64,000 nucleotides of DNA. Origin: Candidatus Didemnitutus sp. Its GTDB lineage: Bacteria; Verrucomicrobiota; Verrucomicrobiia; Opitutales; Opitutaceae. The notes under the pieces are model-generated. The model was not told the DNA's origin. It saw only the letters and a program-made list of their open reading frames with translations, and searched no databases. The DNA is taken from contig JAHCAY010000004.1 of NCBI GenBank assembly GCA_019634575.1, positions 102,001 to 166,000 of the forward strand, written 5' to 3'. Position 1 is the stretch's first letter; the number at the start of each line of letters is the position of its first letter. Shown in pieces: positions 1 to 7,584 of this stretch. The position numbers and the translations under genes are program-made.

Positions 1-244
1 ACATGAAATGATAGACGATCAGCTGGCGCCGCGGGCCGAAGAGATCGGCGAGCGTCGCCGGGCCGTCGGGCGTGGCGAAGGTGTAGGGCTGCGCAAGGCG
101 CACCCACGGGAGCGCGCGACGGCGCGCCGCGAGGGCGTCGCGCTGGCGGGTGAGTTCCTTTTCGGCGCGGAGGAGTTCGAGCCGGGCGGCGAGCCACTCG
201 GCGGGTGAGGCGATGCGGGGAGCAGGTGTGGTTGGGTTTTTCAT
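1..244 (-). CDS. DUF899-family thioredoxin-like protein, N-terminal part (cut by window edge)
   Basis: Reading leftward from the ATG at 244, 81 codons are open to the window edge. The text includes EWLAARLELLRAEKELTR, then a run of Arg/Ala, LPWVR, and DLFGPRRQLIVYHFM. This order is typical of the N-terminus of DUF899 proteins, a thioredoxin-fold family of unknown reaction. The gene lies 80 bp downstream of two SRPBCC genes and an ArsR regulator on the same strand, so it may be the last member of that operon. The family call rests on the characteristic N-terminal motif only; the fold core lies outside the window. Confidence 0.75.
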   Translation of the reverse strand, partial: MKNPTTPAPRIASPAEWLAARLELLRAEKELTRQRDALAARRRALPWVRLAQPYTFATPDGPATLADLFGPRRQLIVYHFM

Positions 245-324
245 GGGAAAAATTCGGGCAAAGCGGCAGCTGCGGCGTGCGGCGGCACGTCGGCGGTGGA
301 GGGAAGAGCGCGCGAGTTTTTCGG

Positions 325-768
325 CTAGGCGCTCAGGGCGCGTTCGAGCGCGTCGGCCATTTTCTGCCAGGAAGCGGCGGCGCGGTCGGCGAAGGCGGCC
401 CACTCGGGCGCCATTTCATGGTGCAGAGTGAGTTGGCAGGCGGTGGCACCGAGCGGTTCAATCCGGACGGTGACCTTGCTGGTGGCCGGCAGGGCGTCGC
501 GCGTGGCCCAGGTGAAAACGAGGCGGTGCGGGCGTTCGAGCGCGAGGTATTCGCCGACGTGGTCGACGAGGGTTCCGGCGCGATCGACGGCGAAGGAAAA
601 CTGGCCGCCGACCCGCGCGTCGACGGTGAGGCGGACGATTTTCTCGTCGCGCACGGCGGGACCGAACATCCAGCGGCCGATCCAGGCGGGATCGAGCCAG
701 GCGTCAAAGACGCGCTCGGCAGGCGCGGCGAAGCGCTTGCTGATGCTGGCGGTGGCGGGCGTGGACAT
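325..768 (-). CDS. AHSA1/SRPBCC-domain protein
   Basis: This 147-residue protein begins with a beta strand and then APAERVFDAWLDPAWIGRWMFGP, the signature opening of the AHSA1 (activator of Hsp90 ATPase 1-like) branch of the SRPBCC fold. That fold forms a deep hydrophobic ligand pocket. VGGQFSFAVDR, the HVGEYLALERPHRLVFTW stretch and a C-terminal helix (ASWQKMADALERAL) follow in the usual order, and the length is normal. It is probably a small-molecule binding or stress protein in the cytoplasm; no ligand can be read from the sequence. It starts 9 bp after the next SRPBCC gene and is very likely cotranscribed with it and the ArsR gene. Confidence 0.85.
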   Translation of the reverse strand: MSTPATASISKRFAAPAERVFDAWLDPAWIGRWMFGPAVRDEKIVRLTVDARVGGQFSFAVDRAGTLVDHVGEYLALERPHRLVFTWATRDALPATSKVTVRIEPLGATACQLTLHHEMAPEWAAFADRAAASWQKMADALERALSA

Positions 769-777
769 GGCGGCGGA

Positions 778-1326
778 TCAGCACGGGACGACCGCGTCGT
801 AGTGCGCGCGCAGGCGGTCGTGCATCGCCCAGAGCTTGGGCGTCGGCTGGTTGCCGAGAATCGCGACGAGGAACGCCAGGTGCGTGTGCCAGCCGGCCGC
901 GTAGTTCTTCTGCTCGGGAATATCGTCGCCCGTGGAACGATGCGTGAGGACGAGGAGGACTTGGCGGCCTTGCGGGGTAAGTTCGAACGTCACGACGGAG
1001 TCGTCCGCGCCGAAGGTGTAGCTGAGCACGTGCGGCGGATCGTAGCGCAGAACGCGACCTTCGAAGGTGACGCCGGGCTCGTGGACGTGCGCCCATTTTT
1101 CCGGCGGCGTTTCGCCGGGCGAGAGCTTCGAGTGGTGCATCTCGAAGACGACCTTGCCGCCGGCTTTCGGCTCGGTGACGCCGCCGCAGATCCAGCGGGA
1201 GCGTTTTTCGGGGTCAGTGAGGAATTCCCAGATCCGTTCGACGGGACCGGGCAGGAGGCGGACGATGCGGAGTTCGCCGCGGGCGGGGAACTGGGCGTAG
1301 GAGTCGTTCTGGATGGGCGTGGTCAT
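778..1326 (-). CDS. AHSA1/SRPBCC-domain protein
   Basis: The 182-residue product contains RIVRLLPGPVERIWEFLTDPEKRSRWICGGV, GGKVVFEMHHSKLSP, and a C-terminal helix with YAAGWHTHLAFLVAIL, which fits the AHSA1 branch of SRPBCC proteins. Its ATG overlaps the stop of the upstream ArsR gene (ATGA at 1323-1326), so the two are translationally coupled. ArsR regulator plus AHSA1 protein is a common bacterial pair in which the regulator represses the operon. It is a paralogue of the next gene (325-768) but diverged. Ligand unknown. Confidence 0.85.
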   Translation of the reverse strand: MTTPIQNDSYAQFPARGELRIVRLLPGPVERIWEFLTDPEKRSRWICGGVTEPKAGGKVVFEMHHSKLSPGETPPEKWAHVHEPGVTFEGRVLRYDPPHVLSYTFGADDSVVTFELTPQGRQVLLVLTHRSTGDDIPEQKNYAAGWHTHLAFLVAILGNQPTPKLWAMHDRLRAHYDAVVPC

Positions 1327-1652
1327 TTGGAAGCGGATTTCTTTTTGCGTTCGTCGTCGGCGCGGAGTTCGCGTTCGAGGGCATCGAGGCGGCGGCTCCA
1401 GGCGCTGCGCGTGCGTTCTAGCCAGTCGGCGAGGTCGTCGAGGCCATCGCCATTGAGCGACTGGATGCGCGTCTGGCCCTCGGCACGAGTGGTGATGAGG
1501 CCGGCCTCGCGAAGGACGTTCAGGTGCTGGGAAATAGCCGGGGCGCTGACATCGAACTCGGCGACGATTTCCCCGGTCGTGCGCTCGCGCTCCGCGAGCA
1601 GTTCGACGATGCGGCGTCGGGTGGGGTCGGCGATGGCTTCGAGGCTTTGCAT
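1323..1652 (-). CDS. ArsR-family winged-helix repressor
   Basis: This 109-residue regulator has the ArsR core MQSLEAIADPTRRRIVELLAE, then ERTTGEIVAEFDVSAPAISQHLNVLREAGLI (helix-turn-helix, about residues 25-55) and a wing TRAEGQTRIQSLN. No Cys pairs of metal-sensing ArsR proteins are visible, so metal sensing is unlikely. The C-terminus is a basic helix ending DDERKKKSASK. It is the first gene of the leftward operon with two SRPBCC genes and possibly the DUF899 gene. A perfect inverted repeat TTAAGT-N4-ACTTAA lies 10 bp upstream of the start (1663-1678) and is the probable autoregulatory operator. Confidence 0.9.
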   Translation of the reverse strand: MQSLEAIADPTRRRIVELLAERERTTGEIVAEFDVSAPAISQHLNVLREAGLITTRAEGQTRIQSLNGDGLDDLADWLERTRSAWSRRLDALERELRADDERKKKSASK

Positions 1653-1662
1653 GGCACGAAGA

Positions 1663-1692
1663 TTAAGTAATAACTTAATTAAGCAAGGTCAA
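1663..1692 (-). promoter_or_regulatory. Probable ArsR operator and promoter
   Basis: TTAAGT (1663-1668) and ACTTAA (1673-1678) form a perfect inverted repeat around AATA, in an AT-rich island within GC-rich surroundings. On the minus strand TTGACC (1692-1687) could serve as a -35 box, with TACTTA (1669-1664) as -10 at 17 bp spacing. The operator would therefore cover the -10 region, as expected for ArsR autorepression. Promoter assignment is by inspection. Confidence 0.6.
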
Positions 1693-1953
1693 AAATAAGA
1701 ATCGCGCGCTGCGGCCCCAACCGCAGCTAACGGACACCCGCTCGCGCGCTTATGAGCGCCAAGCTGGCTCAAGTGCGGGCCGTCGCGCGCCGATAGGGAG
1801 ACGAAGGCGTCACAAACGGCGCCTTAGCCTCGAAGCGTCGGCTGGGCCCGCCGACGCGCCTTTTGTCATGTCACCTGTCATTCCTCCCGTATCGCTCGCA
1901 TCCTTTCTCGCGCCGTGCGCCAGCCGCCGCGACCAATGCCAGGCTCCCCAGCG
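1693..1953. other. Intergenic region with a GC-rich hairpin
   Basis: No gene is visible. A hairpin GCGTCGGC (1835-1842) / GCCGACGC (1850-1857) is followed by GCCTTTTG. Outside it AAGGCG (1804-1809) can pair with CGCCTT (1857-1862). It could be a terminator or a structured leader of the downstream chemoreceptor gene. No riboswitch class is recognised. Confidence 0.35.
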
Positions 1954-3525
1954 ATGAAGAACTGGACTGTTACGCGTCGCGTCGGAGTGGGTTTCGCCTG
2001 CGTCATGGCCATCGCTGGCGTGGTGGGCGGCGGCTCGTTCAACGCCTATCTGGCGATCGATCGGCTGACGGCCGAGATGGGCGAGCGGGCGCTGCCGGAT
2101 GCGCTTCAGATCATGCGGATCCAGCAAGCGGTGAGGGAGACGTTCGGGCTCTGCCAATCGCTGGACGACCCGGCGACGCGGTCGCAGACCGAGCAACGGC
2201 TCCAGGCCAACGCCGTGGAGATCGAGGGCTTGGTGGCGCACTGTCGCGGGCGCGTGCAAGATTCACCGCAAGCGAAGGAATTCGGTGCCTTCGAGGAACG
2301 GCACAAGGCGTGGGAAGCGACTTGGCGGGAATTCGTGCAACTGCAGCAGGCGGGCACCGCCTCCGCCGCGCTCCGCGAGTGGCGCTCGGCCCGGCTGTTG
2401 CCCGCCTATGAAGCGGAAAACGCGAGCCTCGATACGCTCTCGCGCGCGAAGGTGGACCGACTCGAGCAACTGAACCAACGCGTGCGCGCCCAAGCCACGC
2501 TCGGGGTGCGCGTGCTCGTCGGCTGCATTTTCGGCGCGACGGTGGCTTCGCTGGTGATCGGATTGATGGTGGCGCGGTCGCTGGGGCGGCAGTTGCGCGA
2601 CTTGGCGGACGCGCTCATGGGTGGCTCGGACCAAGTGGCGGTCGCGTCGACGCAGGTCGCCGCCGCGGCGCAAGGTTTGGCGGACGGAGCGGCGCAACAG
2701 GCCACTGCGATCGAACAGACGAGCGCGACGACCGCTGAGTTGACCGCGACCACGCGGCAAAACGCCGAGCGGGCGCGCGAAGCCAGCGACGGCGCCAAGC
2801 GCGCGCGGGAAGCGGCGGACACCGGCGCGCAGGCGGCGGCGAAGCTCAGCGCGTCGATGGGCGAAATGCGCTCCTCGAGCCACGAGGTCGCGCAGATCAT
2901 GAAGTCGATCGACGAGATCGCCTTTCAGACCAATTTGCTGGCGTTGAACGCGGCCGTCGAAGCGGCGCGTGCGGGCGAGGCGGGAGCTGGCTTCGCCGTC
3001 GTCGCCGAGGAAGTCCGGGCGCTCGCCCAGCGCAGCGCCGCGGCGGCGCGCGAGACGGCGGACAAGATCGCCACCGCCCTGCAACGCAGTGACGAGGGCA
3101 TCCGCGTCAGCGAGGAGGTCGTCGGTTGCCTTGCCACGCTCAGCGAGCGGGTGAAGGGGCTCGACGGGTTCATCGTCGAGATCACCGCGTCGTCGCGGCA
3201 GCAGCACGAAGGCGTGGATCAGATCAACGGCGCCGTCACGCAGCTCGATCGCGGCACGCAGGCGAACGCCGCGGCGGCGCAGCAGGCTGCGGAGGCGGCG
3301 CGGCGGCTCGACGAGCAGGCGGCGCGGGTGAAGGAGCTGGTCGGCGGCATGATGTCGCTCGTGGGCGGTCGTCGCTCCGGCGATCGCGAGGCCAATATGG
3401 GCGAAGCGCGCACCGGCGGACGGCGCGAACGTGACGAACTTCACGGCGAGATGGCATCTCCGGCACCGGCCGTGGTCCGGCCAAAACTTCCGCCGCGTGC
3501 TGTGGCGGGTAAAGGTCGCAGCTGA
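1954..3525 (+). CDS. Methyl-accepting chemotaxis protein, apparently without a HAMP domain
   Basis: The chosen start (MKNWTVTRRVGVGF, 523 residues) puts a membrane segment at about residues 9-29; starts at 1915 and 1936 add a short Pro-rich lead. A periplasmic four-helix-bundle-like region follows, then a second membrane segment near 180-207 (VLVGCIFGATVASLVIGLMVA). The cytoplasmic signalling domain has the highly conserved hairpin tip EIAFQTNLLALNAAVEAARAGE near residue 322, which contacts CheA and CheW. Between TM2 and the adaptation helices only about 15 residues (RSLGRQLRDLADALMGGSD) are present, so a full HAMP relay seems to be missing. The C-terminus lacks an obvious CheR-binding NWETF-type pentapeptide. 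No che genes are adjacent, and the ligand is unknown. Confidence 0.9.
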   Translation: MKNWTVTRRVGVGFACVMAIAGVVGGGSFNAYLAIDRLTAEMGERALPDALQIMRIQQAVRETFGLCQSLDDPATRSQTEQRLQANAVEIEGLVAHCRGRVQDSPQAKEFGAFEERHKAWEATWREFVQLQQAGTASAALREWRSARLLPAYEAENASLDTLSRAKVDRLEQLNQRVRAQATLGVRVLVGCIFGATVASLVIGLMVARSLGRQLRDLADALMGGSDQVAVASTQVAAAAQGLADGAAQQATAIEQTSATTAELTATTRQNAERAREASDGAKRAREAADTGAQAAAKLSASMGEMRSSSHEVAQIMKSIDEIAFQTNLLALNAAVEAARAGEAGAGFAVVAEEVRALAQRSAAAARETADKIATALQRSDEGIRVSEEVVGCLATLSERVKGLDGFIVEITASSRQQHEGVDQINGAVTQLDRGTQANAAAAQQAAEAARRLDEQAARVKELVGGMMSLVGGRRSGDREANMGEARTGGRRERDELHGEMASPAPAVVRPKLPPRAVAGKGRS

Positions 3526-3641
3526 TAGCTACGCCGACCGGCGCGGCAGCTGCGACGAGGCTGCGCGGTTTTGGTAAAGGCCCGTTCACCTGAGGGCATT
3601 GTCGCTTGCGAGTGGAAGGCGCGGGCACCGCTGCGTCGCCT

Positions 3642-4628
3642 CTAGCGCGGTGCGCTGGCTGCGGGCGAATCGGGCAGGCGTTTCAGTTGCCGCGCGACCC
3701 AATCGGCGTCGTCGAACCAGTCGCGCGCGCGATAGTAGGCGCGGAGTTGCTCGTAGCGCGCGACGGGATTAAAGCGGGCGCCGAACTTCAGTTTGCGCAG
3801 GCAAACGGGACACGCGTGCAGCGGCTGCCGGTCGGATTCCTCGAGCGAGTTGGCGCCGTTCATTACGCAATCGAAATGGATGCAGTGGTAGAGACCGAAC
3901 ATGTGGCCGGTCTCGTGCGTGAGAATCTTCGCGGCGCGGCGCAGCGCGATGTCGCGCCAGGCGGGGCCGCGCTTCTCGTCGAAAAAGGCCGGGTCGTAGC
4001 GTGCGAAACTGTAGACGCCGACGCGGTCCTCGAGGGAGGCCTGGCCGAAGACGTAGTTCCAGTCCCTGTCCGGGTAGAGGTCGTCCATCGTGACCGCGAG
4101 CAGGCAGAACGCGTCGGCGGGCAGGCGTGTGTGCAGCCAGCCGAGGATCGCGCGCGTGAGCCGCTGGCGCTTGTGGGTGAATTCGTTTTCGCGCGGGTCG
4201 AACTCGAGGTCGTGCGGGAAATACGCGGGCAGGATTTTCACCTCGAGCTGGAAGAACACGGCGGCGTAGTCGCGGAGCAGCGCGAGCGAGGGTGCGTCGT
4301 CGGCGGGAAATTCGCCGAGCGGGAGCAGATAGATCACGCGCCGCTGATCGTCGGCGCGGTGCGGCTCGCTCGCGCGGAACTCGTCGAAGCTCTGGCCCGG
4401 TTCGCGGTGGAAGAGCAGCCAGTCGCCGCGAGTCGGCGTGGCGATGGGCGGAAAATCCGCGTCGGGGCGGAACAGCTCGCGCGTGAGTTCCGGTTCTTCG
4501 TAGAGATTGCCGATGGCGGCGAGGCGCTCGTTCTCCGACGGACGTTCGAATGTGCCGCGCGCGGACGCTGCGTTCGCGGCAATCGCCAGCAGCAGGATAT
4601 AGACGAGGTGGCGCGCTCCCGAGGCCAT
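3642..4628 (-). CDS. Archaemetzincin-like zinc metallopeptidase, exported
   Basis: The 328-residue protein carries HETGHMFGLYHCIHFDCVM near residue 240 and CPVC about 16 residues later. This matches the archaemetzincin arrangement HExxHxxGx3Cx4CxM...CxxC, which binds a catalytic zinc (three His, catalytic Glu) and a structural zinc (four Cys). The reaction would be peptide hydrolysis, but physiological substrates of the family are unknown. The N-terminus MASGARHLVYILLLAIAANAASA looks like a signal peptide, so it probably acts in the periplasm or outside. An ILPAYFPHDLEFDPR stretch in the middle fits the family's N-terminal half. It is divergent from the FKBP gene (101 bp between starts). Confidence 0.85.
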   Translation of the reverse strand: MASGARHLVYILLLAIAANAASARGTFERPSENERLAAIGNLYEEPELTRELFRPDADFPPIATPTRGDWLLFHREPGQSFDEFRASEPHRADDQRRVIYLLPLGEFPADDAPSLALLRDYAAVFFQLEVKILPAYFPHDLEFDPRENEFTHKRQRLTRAILGWLHTRLPADAFCLLAVTMDDLYPDRDWNYVFGQASLEDRVGVYSFARYDPAFFDEKRGPAWRDIALRRAAKILTHETGHMFGLYHCIHFDCVMNGANSLEESDRQPLHACPVCLRKLKFGARFNPVARYEQLRAYYRARDWFDDADWVARQLKRLPDSPAASAPR

Positions 4629-4729
4629 GGAGGGAGATTGTGCCGCCGCGGGACGGATTCAATCGCGGACGCGCACGGCGCGAGAGATTCGGGGTGATTT
4701 CGGCGGCGGGTTGGCTCAACCTGTCGCGC

Positions 4730-5221
4730 ATGAAGCGTTCGCTCTCCCTCGTGTTTTCGGTCCTCGTGCTCGCGCTCGCCGGTTGCGGCCCGAAGGAAGC
4801 GGAAGCGCCGGCACAGCCCGAAAAGTCCGTGGCGGAGCAGCGGCGCGAAAACTGGTTCGGCGCGAAGCTCGCCGCCGAACCGGGCATCGCGTGGCGCGAT
4901 AGCGGGCTCGGGATCAAGATGCTGAAGGAAGGCGAGGGCGCGTTGCCGCAGCGCATGGACAAGGTGCGGATGATCTACGTCGGGCGGCTGGTCGACGGCA
5001 CGGAGTTCGACCGCTCGGCGCCCGACAAGCCCGCGGTGTTTCGCGTGCAGGAGCTCGTCACAGGGCTCGCCGCCGGCATCGGCACGATGCGCGCGGGCGG
5101 GAAGGCGTTCGTCTACATCCCGCCGCATCTCGGCTACGGCGGCATCCGCGCGGGCAAGGTGCCGCCGAATTCCGCGCTCATTTTCGAGGTGGATCTGCTC
5201 GAGCTGAACCCGAAGAGCTGA
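4730..5221 (+). CDS. FKBP-type peptidyl-prolyl isomerase, lipoprotein
   Basis: Starting at ATG 4730 the product is 163 residues with a lipoprotein signal peptide ending LALAGC, so it should be lipid-anchored in the periplasm. The FKBP domain follows: VRMIYVGRLVDGTEFDRS, PAVFRVQELVTGLAAGIGTMRAGGKAFVYIPPHLGYG and PPNSALIFEVDLLEL. These hold the usual Tyr, Asp, Val and Tyr pocket residues. It catalyses cis-trans isomerisation of prolyl bonds and likely helps fold exported proteins. An upstream in-frame extension to 4550 was rejected because it would bury the lipobox. Confidence 0.9.
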   Translation: MKRSLSLVFSVLVLALAGCGPKEAEAPAQPEKSVAEQRRENWFGAKLAAEPGIAWRDSGLGIKMLKEGEGALPQRMDKVRMIYVGRLVDGTEFDRSAPDKPAVFRVQELVTGLAAGIGTMRAGGKAFVYIPPHLGYGGIRAGKVPPNSALIFEVDLLELNPKS

Positions 5222-5294
5222 GCGGTGGGGCGCGGGTGTCCGGAACGGCGCGAGTGGTTCGTCGAAAGAGCGAACAACACTCATTCTTCAGCTT

Positions 5295-5780
5295 ATGGAA
5301 ACCCACCCGACTCCCACTCCCACGGCCGAACGCGAACTCGTTCTCCAGCGCACGCTGAACGCGCCGCGCGAAAAACTCTACCGTTGCTGGACGGAGCCGG
5401 CGCTCATGGTGCAGTGGTTCACGCCGCCGCCGTGGAAGACCGTGCGAGCCACGACCGACGTGCGCGCGGGCGGCGCGAGCAACATCGTGATGCAGTCGCC
5501 GGAGGGACAGGAATTCCCGAACCGTGGCGTCTATCTCGAAGTCGTCCCGAACGAACGGCTGGTGTGGACCGATGCGTTCGTCAGCGCATGGGAGCCGTCG
5601 GAGAAGGCGTTCATCGTGGGCATCATCAGTTTCGAGGACGCGGGCGACGGGCGGACGCTCTACACGGCGCGCGTGCGCCATTGGTCGGTCGCCGACCGCG
5701 AGGCGCACGAGAAAATGGGCTTCCACCAAGGCTGGGGCATCGCCACGCAGCAGCTCGAGGCGCTGGCGCAGAAAATCTGA
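5295..5780 (+). CDS. AHSA1/SRPBCC-domain protein
   Basis: A 161-residue protein with LQRTLNAPREKLYRCWTEPALMVQWFTPPPW, VRAGGASNIVMQSPEGQEFPNRGVYLEVVPNERLVWTDAF and a C-terminal helix HEKMGFHQGWGIATQQLEALA. These are the standard landmarks of the AHSA1 branch. It is the third SRPBCC gene in the first 6 kb but here stands alone downstream of an FKBP gene, without its own ArsR partner. Ligand or function unknown. A strong hairpin (5851-5880) separates it from the convergent EEP gene. Confidence 0.88.
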   Translation: METHPTPTPTAERELVLQRTLNAPREKLYRCWTEPALMVQWFTPPPWKTVRATTDVRAGGASNIVMQSPEGQEFPNRGVYLEVVPNERLVWTDAFVSAWEPSEKAFIVGIISFEDAGDGRTLYTARVRHWSVADREAHEKMGFHQGWGIATQQLEALAQKI

Positions 5781-5850
5781 AAAAAGGCGACGGCGCGAGT
5801 GCGGCGCGGATTCGGTGGCAGCCTGCCCAAATGCTCCGCCAGCTGTGCCG

Positions 5851-5885
5851 AGGTGGTCGCCGAGGACGGCGCGACCACCTTTCGC
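5851..5885. terminator. Hairpin between convergent genes, related to a local REP family
   Basis: AGGTGGTCGC (5851-5860) and GCGACCACCT (5871-5880) are perfect 10-base arms with a 10-base loop, followed by TTCGCT. It lies between the convergent ends of the SRPBCC and EEP genes and could stop transcription from both sides. The arms share GGTGGTCGC with the repeat units at 9561 and 15397. Confidence 0.55.
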
Positions 5886-5924
5886 TGCGATCGCGCCGCG
5901 TCGTTTGCCTGATGTTTCGAGCGG

Positions 5925-6785
5925 TTAGTCGAAGCGGATCGTCGCGGTCACTGGAAAGTGGTCGCTCGGCGTCTGGCCGTTCTCGGCGTAGTCGAGGATG
6001 GCCGCATCGCTGACCGCAGCTGGCGCGCGGGCGAGGATCCAATCGATGCGCTCGCCCTGATGGCGCGGCGGCTCGTAACCGTGAAAGGTGTTCAGGCCCT
6101 CGTTGATCCGCTGCGTCGCGGCGAGCCACGCGTCGGTCAGTCCGGCGCGCGTCGTGAGGAGCGTGTAAGCTTCGCTCGCCCCGGCGAGGCAGTTGAAATC
6201 GCCGACCAGCAACAGCGGCAGCGCGCGGTCGACGCGGGCGAGGCGCTCGGCGATGAGCGCGGCGGATTTCGCGCGCGCCGCCTCGATCTCGTGATCGAAG
6301 TGCGTGTTCCAGAACTCGAATTCGCGGCCCGTGGCGCGTTCGCGGAAGCGCACCCAAGTGACCATGCGCTTGAAGCGATTGCCCCAGGTCGCGGAGCCCA
6401 CGACGTCCGGCGTGTCCGAAAGCCAGAAGTGATCGAAGGCCACCGGTTCGAGTTTTTCGCGGCGATAGAAAATCGCCATGAACTCGCCGCGGCTGCCGCC
6501 CTCGCGTCCGAGTCCGATCCATTCGTAGGCGGGCAGATCGGCCGCCATGTCGCGGAGTTGTCCGTAAAGCCCTTCCTGCGTGCCGATGACGTCCGGTGCC
6601 TCGTGCGCGATGAGGTGCTGCATGATCGGACGGCGCTCGGGCCAGGCGTGCGGCGGCTGCGCGCTCGCGAAGCGCAGATTGAACGTCATCACGCGCAGCG
6701 TCAGCGGAGCCGGCTTTTCGGTGGCGGACAGCGAACCGAGCAGCACGACGGCGAGGGCGAGGAGGCGGGCGAAGGGCAGGTGCAT
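5925..6785 (-). CDS. Endonuclease/exonuclease/phosphatase (EEP) family protein, exported
   Basis: With the start at 6785 the protein is 286 residues and opens with MHLPFARLLALAVVLLGSLSA, a signal peptide. The EEP fold is shown by LRVMTFNLRFA, DVIGTQEGLYGQLRDM (catalytic Glu), FWNTHFDHE, LLLVGDFNC (Asp and Asn) and a terminal SDHFPVTATI (catalytic Asp-His). These are the Mg-dependent phosphodiesterase residues shared with DNase I and exonuclease III-like enzymes. Exported members typically cleave phosphodiesters of nucleic acids or lipids; the substrate cannot be decided here. The longer reading frame to 6977 is rejected because it masks the signal peptide. Confidence 0.85.
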   Translation of the reverse strand: MHLPFARLLALAVVLLGSLSATEKPAPLTLRVMTFNLRFASAQPPHAWPERRPIMQHLIAHEAPDVIGTQEGLYGQLRDMAADLPAYEWIGLGREGGSRGEFMAIFYRREKLEPVAFDHFWLSDTPDVVGSATWGNRFKRMVTWVRFRERATGREFEFWNTHFDHEIEAARAKSAALIAERLARVDRALPLLLVGDFNCLAGASEAYTLLTTRAGLTDAWLAATQRINEGLNTFHGYEPPRHQGERIDWILARAPAAVSDAAILDYAENGQTPSDHFPVTATIRFD

Positions 6786-6898
6786 GCCCGCAGCATGGCG
6801 GCGCGCCGGGCGGCCGCGATGCGATTTCTCGCGCGCTGTGCTGGTGCGGTGACGACGGGCGCTTGAGGCGCGGTGCGACTTGGCGCACAAAACGGCCC

Positions 6899-7495
6899 AT
6901 GCCATTCGATCCGCGCCCGATTCTCCTCGAAGGCCAGCACGTCCGCCTCGAACCGCTCGATGAGCGGCACCGCGCACCGATGCTCGCCACGGCGCAGCAG
7001 CTGCCGGACGTGTTCCAGTGGTTCCTCACCGATACGCTGGCGAAGCCCGAGGTGTTTCACGCATGGTTCGACGATGGCCTGCGCAATTCCGCCGCCGGCA
7101 CCGACGTCGCGTGGGCGGTCGTGCGCCGCAGCGACGGCAAGATCGTCGGCTCGACGCGCTACCTCGACATCCGCCGCGCGAATCGCGGGCTCGAGATCGG
7201 CAGCACCTGGTATGCGCGCGAGGCGCAGCGCAGCGCGATCAACACCGAGGCGAAATACCTGCTGCTTCGTCACGCGTTCGAGACGCTCGGCGCCGTGCGC
7301 GTGCAGTTGAAGACCGACGAGCGCAACGAGGCCTCGCGCCGTGCCATCGCGCGCATCGGCGGCCAGTTCGAGGGCATCCTGCGCAAATACCAGGCGCGCT
7401 TTGACGGCTATGTCCGCAACACCGCGATGTTCGGCCTGATCGCGGAGGATTGGCCGGCGAATCGCGCGCGGCTCGAGACCATGCTGGCGCGCTGA
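6899..7495 (+). CDS. GNAT-family N-acetyltransferase
   Basis: The 198-residue product begins MPFDPRPILLEGQHVRLEPLDERH, the usual opening of RimJ/RimL-like GNAT enzymes. It continues with WAVVRRSDGKIVGSTRYLDI, an EIGSTWYAREAQRSAINTEAKYLLLRHAF segment for acetyl-CoA binding, and VQLKTDERNEASRRAIARIGGQFEGILRKY, a conserved RimJ/L signature. It transfers acetyl groups from acetyl-CoA to an amine, often a protein N-terminus or small molecule. The acceptor is not evident. It diverges from the EEP gene with 113 bp between starts. Confidence 0.88.
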   Translation: MPFDPRPILLEGQHVRLEPLDERHRAPMLATAQQLPDVFQWFLTDTLAKPEVFHAWFDDGLRNSAAGTDVAWAVVRRSDGKIVGSTRYLDIRRANRGLEIGSTWYAREAQRSAINTEAKYLLLRHAFETLGAVRVQLKTDERNEASRRAIARIGGQFEGILRKYQARFDGYVRNTAMFGLIAEDWPANRARLETMLAR

Positions 7496-7584
7496 ATTGG
7501 TCCGCGGTGGCGGGGCGGATATAGCGCTTGCCGAGCGCGCGGGGCGTTGCCTCGATTCCGCCCGCCTATCAACCCAACACCCCT

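Noticed and set aside
205..1698. A 497-codon plus-strand frame over the ArsR/SRPBCC genes
   Set aside because: It covers three real minus-strand genes and has the composition of an antisense shadow.
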